Shown here one piece after another: positions 5,868 through 7,816 of a DNA stretch of 7,816 nt (the stretch's first letter is position 1; every line of letters begins with the position of its first letter). Where the stretch lies: NCBI GenBank assembly GCA_031283975.1, contig JAITAT010000031.1, positions 1 through 7,816 of the forward strand, written 5' to 3'. Under the pieces are notes generated by a model that was given only the letters and a program-made list of their open reading frames with translations, ran no database searches and was not told the DNA's origin. Source of the DNA: Synergistaceae bacterium. Its GTDB lineage: Bacteria > Synergistota > Synergistia > Synergistales > Synergistaceae. A program made the translations under genes and the position numbers.

Positions 5868-7430
5868 ATGGAACGAAACGCAGTGAACCGCGAAATACCT
5901 TCGAGGATAGACGGCTACGGGAGCACGGACGGCAGGCTTTTTGAAGGCGCGTTTGCCCGCAAGCCGTCGGGATATCGAGCCGGAGCCAAGATCAGGGCGG
6001 CTATACCAAATGGTTCCAGCAAGCTGTCGGGGAGCGTAAAAGAAGCTGTTATGGCCTCCGGGCTCAAAAGCGGCATGACGATATCGTTTCATCATCACCT
6101 GCGAAACGGGGATTACATTGTAAACAGCGTCATACAGGCTTGTTCGGAACTGGGGATAGGCGATCTCACCATATTTCCCACGGCTCTGTTCGACGTTCAC
6201 AAGGCGATAATACCTCATATCAAGAGCGGTGTAGTGAGCAGAATAATGGGGTCGGACAACGGCGCTATCGGCAGGCTGGTTTCGGAGGGCGGTCTCGATT
6301 CACCCGTCGTACTCCGAAGCCACGGAGGCAGGCCGAGAGCGGTTATATCGGGCGACGTGCATATAGACGTCGCTTTCATCGCCGCTCCGATGGTGGATCG
6401 CATGGGAAATATTTCCGGGCGATCCGGCAAGTCGGCCTGCGGTTCCATCGGATACGCTTTTACGGACGCCCAATACGCGGACGTGGTCGTCGCGGTGACA
6501 GACAACTTGCACGGCTATCCGATCTCGCCGATATCCATACCGGGCATTTACGTCGATCTGATCGCCGAGACGGAAAGCATAGGAGACCCGGCCGGAATAG
6601 TGTCGGGCACCACACGGGTCACGCGCGATCCGATGCGTCTTTTGATAGCGAAATACGCGTCGCGCTTGATAGAGTCGTCGCCTTATTTCATGGACGGAAT
6701 AAGTTTCCAGACAGGAGCGGGCGGAATACCTCTCGCGGTGACAGCTTTTATGAAAGAGGCGATGAAACGCAGGGACATCAGGGGCTCTTTCGGGCTGGGC
6801 GGAATCACCGGCTTTTTCGTGGATCTGATGAAAGAGGGTCTGCTTCAAAAACTGCTGGACGTTCAGTCGTTCGATCTCGACGCGGTCAGTTCGATAGAAT
6901 CTGACCCGAATCACATCGAAATTTCGGCGGATTGGTACGCGAACCCGTGGAACTGCGGGGCGGCGGTCAACATGCTGGATATCGTCGTTCTGGGCGCGAC
7001 CGAGGTCGATGTGAATTTCAACGCTAACGTGAACACCGAGGCGGACGGAATGCTGCTTCACGGAATAGGCGGCCATCAGGACACCGCGGCTGGGGCGAAG
7101 CTCTCCATCATAGCCCAGCCTCTTCTGCGGGGACGCATACCGTGTGTTGTCGACCGCGTCCACACGATTACTACGCCTGGCGAGGTCATAGACGCGGTGG
7201 TGACTGAATTCGGCGTCACGATAAACCCGCGCCGCAAAGATCTGCTCAACGCCTGGAGCGACTTTACATACGCCCGTGATATACCGCTTGTCTCTATCGA
7301 CGAGCTTGCAGAACGCGCAGGGCGCATGAGCGGCCCCATGGAGCCGATACGCGCGGCCGACAGGGTTGTAGCGGTGGTGGAATGGCGCGACGGGACCGTG
7401 ATAGACACGGTACGGCAATTGGAGAAGTGA
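5868..7430 (+). CDS. citF: Citrate (or citramalate) lyase alpha subunit, acyl-ACP transferase
   Basis: CitF transfers the acetyl-ACP carrier from acetate to citrate, forming citryl-ACP for CitE. The 520 residues match the family (about 505-520). Recognisable blocks in order: SGSVKEAVMASGLKSGMTIS (54-73), SFHHHLRNGDYI (73-84), VLRSHGGRPRAV (148-159), IDVAFIAAPMVDRMGNISG (166-184), SFQTGAGGIPLAV (279-291), GSFGLGGITGFFVDLMKEGL (306-325), and the C-terminal NFNANVNTEADGMLLHGIGG (383-402) with HQDTAAGAKLS (403-413). These show a complete two-lobed CoA-transferase-like fold with no interruption. The ATG at 5868 follows the citE stop by five bases, with AAGGAGGG nine bases upstream. It is the last gene of the block. 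I see only a very weak hairpin after it. Confidence 0.95.
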   Translation: MERNAVNREIPSRIDGYGSTDGRLFEGAFARKPSGYRAGAKIRAAIPNGSSKLSGSVKEAVMASGLKSGMTISFHHHLRNGDYIVNSVIQACSELGIGDLTIFPTALFDVHKAIIPHIKSGVVSRIMGSDNGAIGRLVSEGGLDSPVVLRSHGGRPRAVISGDVHIDVAFIAAPMVDRMGNISGRSGKSACGSIGYAFTDAQYADVVVAVTDNLHGYPISPISIPGIYVDLIAETESIGDPAGIVSGTTRVTRDPMRLLIAKYASRLIESSPYFMDGISFQTGAGGIPLAVTAFMKEAMKRRDIRGSFGLGGITGFFVDLMKEGLLQKLLDVQSFDLDAVSSIESDPNHIEISADWYANPWNCGAAVNMLDIVVLGATEVDVNFNANVNTEADGMLLHGIGGHQDTAAGAKLSIIAQPLLRGRIPCVVDRVHTITTPGEVIDAVVTEFGVTINPRRKDLLNAWSDFTYARDIPLVSIDELAERAGRMSGPMEPIRAADRVVAVVEWRDGTVIDTVRQLEK

Positions 7431-7517
7431 CCGAAAGTACAAATGCCGCCGGCAAGCTTATTTCGTTTTAGCGTGGTGAATTGGGCGCCATGCGTTGACG
7501 AAAAGGGAGTGGTTGTT

Positions 7518-7814
7518 GTGATAAGGAATTTTGTCATTTCAGTCATTTTTGTTTTGGGATTGGCCGCCGTATCCTTGGCGGGAGACGCCCAGTGGACGCG
7601 GCTCGACGAACGGCGCGATTTCAAGATTGGCAGCGCGAAAGATGTGATGGAGAGCGCGTATGAGGAACTGAGAAACGTGTATGGGGATGAGTTCGACACG
7701 GAGAGTTTCAGAAAAAACAAGTATTATATCCATTCGCTTCACTCGGACGAGTACAAAGCGGATGTGATCGTGGTGATGATAGAAGATCGCTCGGCCGGCG
7801 AGCGTGATTGCTAT
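7518..7814 (+). CDS. Secreted or periplasmic protein of unknown function, N-terminal 99 residues (partial)
   Basis: I do not recognise the family. The frame begins with GTG at 7518, eight bases after GGGAG, and is open to the right edge. The product starts MIRNFVISVIFVLGLAAVSL followed by AGDAQW: a short basic N-terminus, a hydrophobic stretch at 5-20 and a plausible signal peptidase I site after Ala21 (S-L-A). There is no lipobox cysteine. The mature part is charged and soluble-looking: FKIGSAKDVMESAYEELRNV (35-54), YGDEFDTESFRKNKYYIHSL (55-74), then DVIVVMIEDRS (82-92). An in-frame GTG at 7509 would add three residues but overlaps the ribosome-binding site. It lies 87 bases after citF on the same strand. 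Nothing links it functionally to citrate cleavage, and whether it shares the transcript cannot be told. Confidence 0.8.
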   Translation, partial: MIRNFVISVIFVLGLAAVSLAGDAQWTRLDERRDFKIGSAKDVMESAYEELRNVYGDEFDTESFRKNKYYIHSLHSDEYKADVIVVMIEDRSAGERDCY

Positions 7815-7816
7815 TA

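Noticed and set aside
6300..7442. Minus-strand open frame of 380 codons opposite citF
   Set aside because: It is an antisense shadow. The composition is Arg/His/Tyr-rich and unlike a natural protein, and citF is fully conserved on the plus strand.
7444..7469. Terminator after citF (TGCC-GCC-GGCA followed by a T-rich stretch)
   Set aside because: The stem is only four pairs and the T-rich stretch is interrupted and displaced, which is too weak to claim.

Overview
The window is ordinary bacterial chromosome, GC-rich with Ile codon ATA used freely. It holds two complete operon-like blocks that diverge from one intergenic region at about 4445-4708, plus one gene cut off at each edge. The mix suggests an anaerobic amino-acid or organic-acid fermenter. 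The long TrmD carrying an extra SPOUT domain, together with the protein styles, makes Synergistota my best guess. That assignment rests on recall of related sequences and is not proven.

Left block, minus strand (4444 down to 1): ylxM - ffh - rpsP - khpA - rimM - trmD(+SPOUT) - rplS. This is the classic signal-recognition-particle and ribosome-maturation cluster. YlxM and Ffh serve co-translational protein targeting. S16 and L19 are ribosomal proteins, RimM matures the 30S subunit, KhpA is a small KH RNA-binding protein, and TrmD makes m1G37 in tRNA. Four of the junctions overlap (8, 3 or 9 before, 17 and 2 bases) and the gaps are at most 80 bases, so one transcript is likely. A textbook promoter (TTGACA, 17 bases, TATAAT) lies just before ylxM, and its -35 box lies inside a perfect 20-bp inverted repeat. 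That promoter places the ylxM start at 4444 rather than at the longer open frame beginning at 4513.

Right block, plus strand (4709-7430): citD - citE - citF, the gamma (acyl carrier), beta (lyase) and alpha (transferase) subunits of citrate lyase or of its close relative citramalate lyase. They are tightly packed (a 4-base overlap, then a 5-base gap) and have good ribosome-binding sites. No citC, citX, citG, transporter or two-component regulator lies next to them, so activation of the carrier protein must be provided from elsewhere. An extended -10 promoter (TGATATAAT) precedes the block.

After citF, a secreted protein of unknown function starts at 7518 and runs off the right edge. The points most worth a second look are the palindromic divergent promoter region, the two-domain TrmD, and the substrate identity of the orphan citDEF set.
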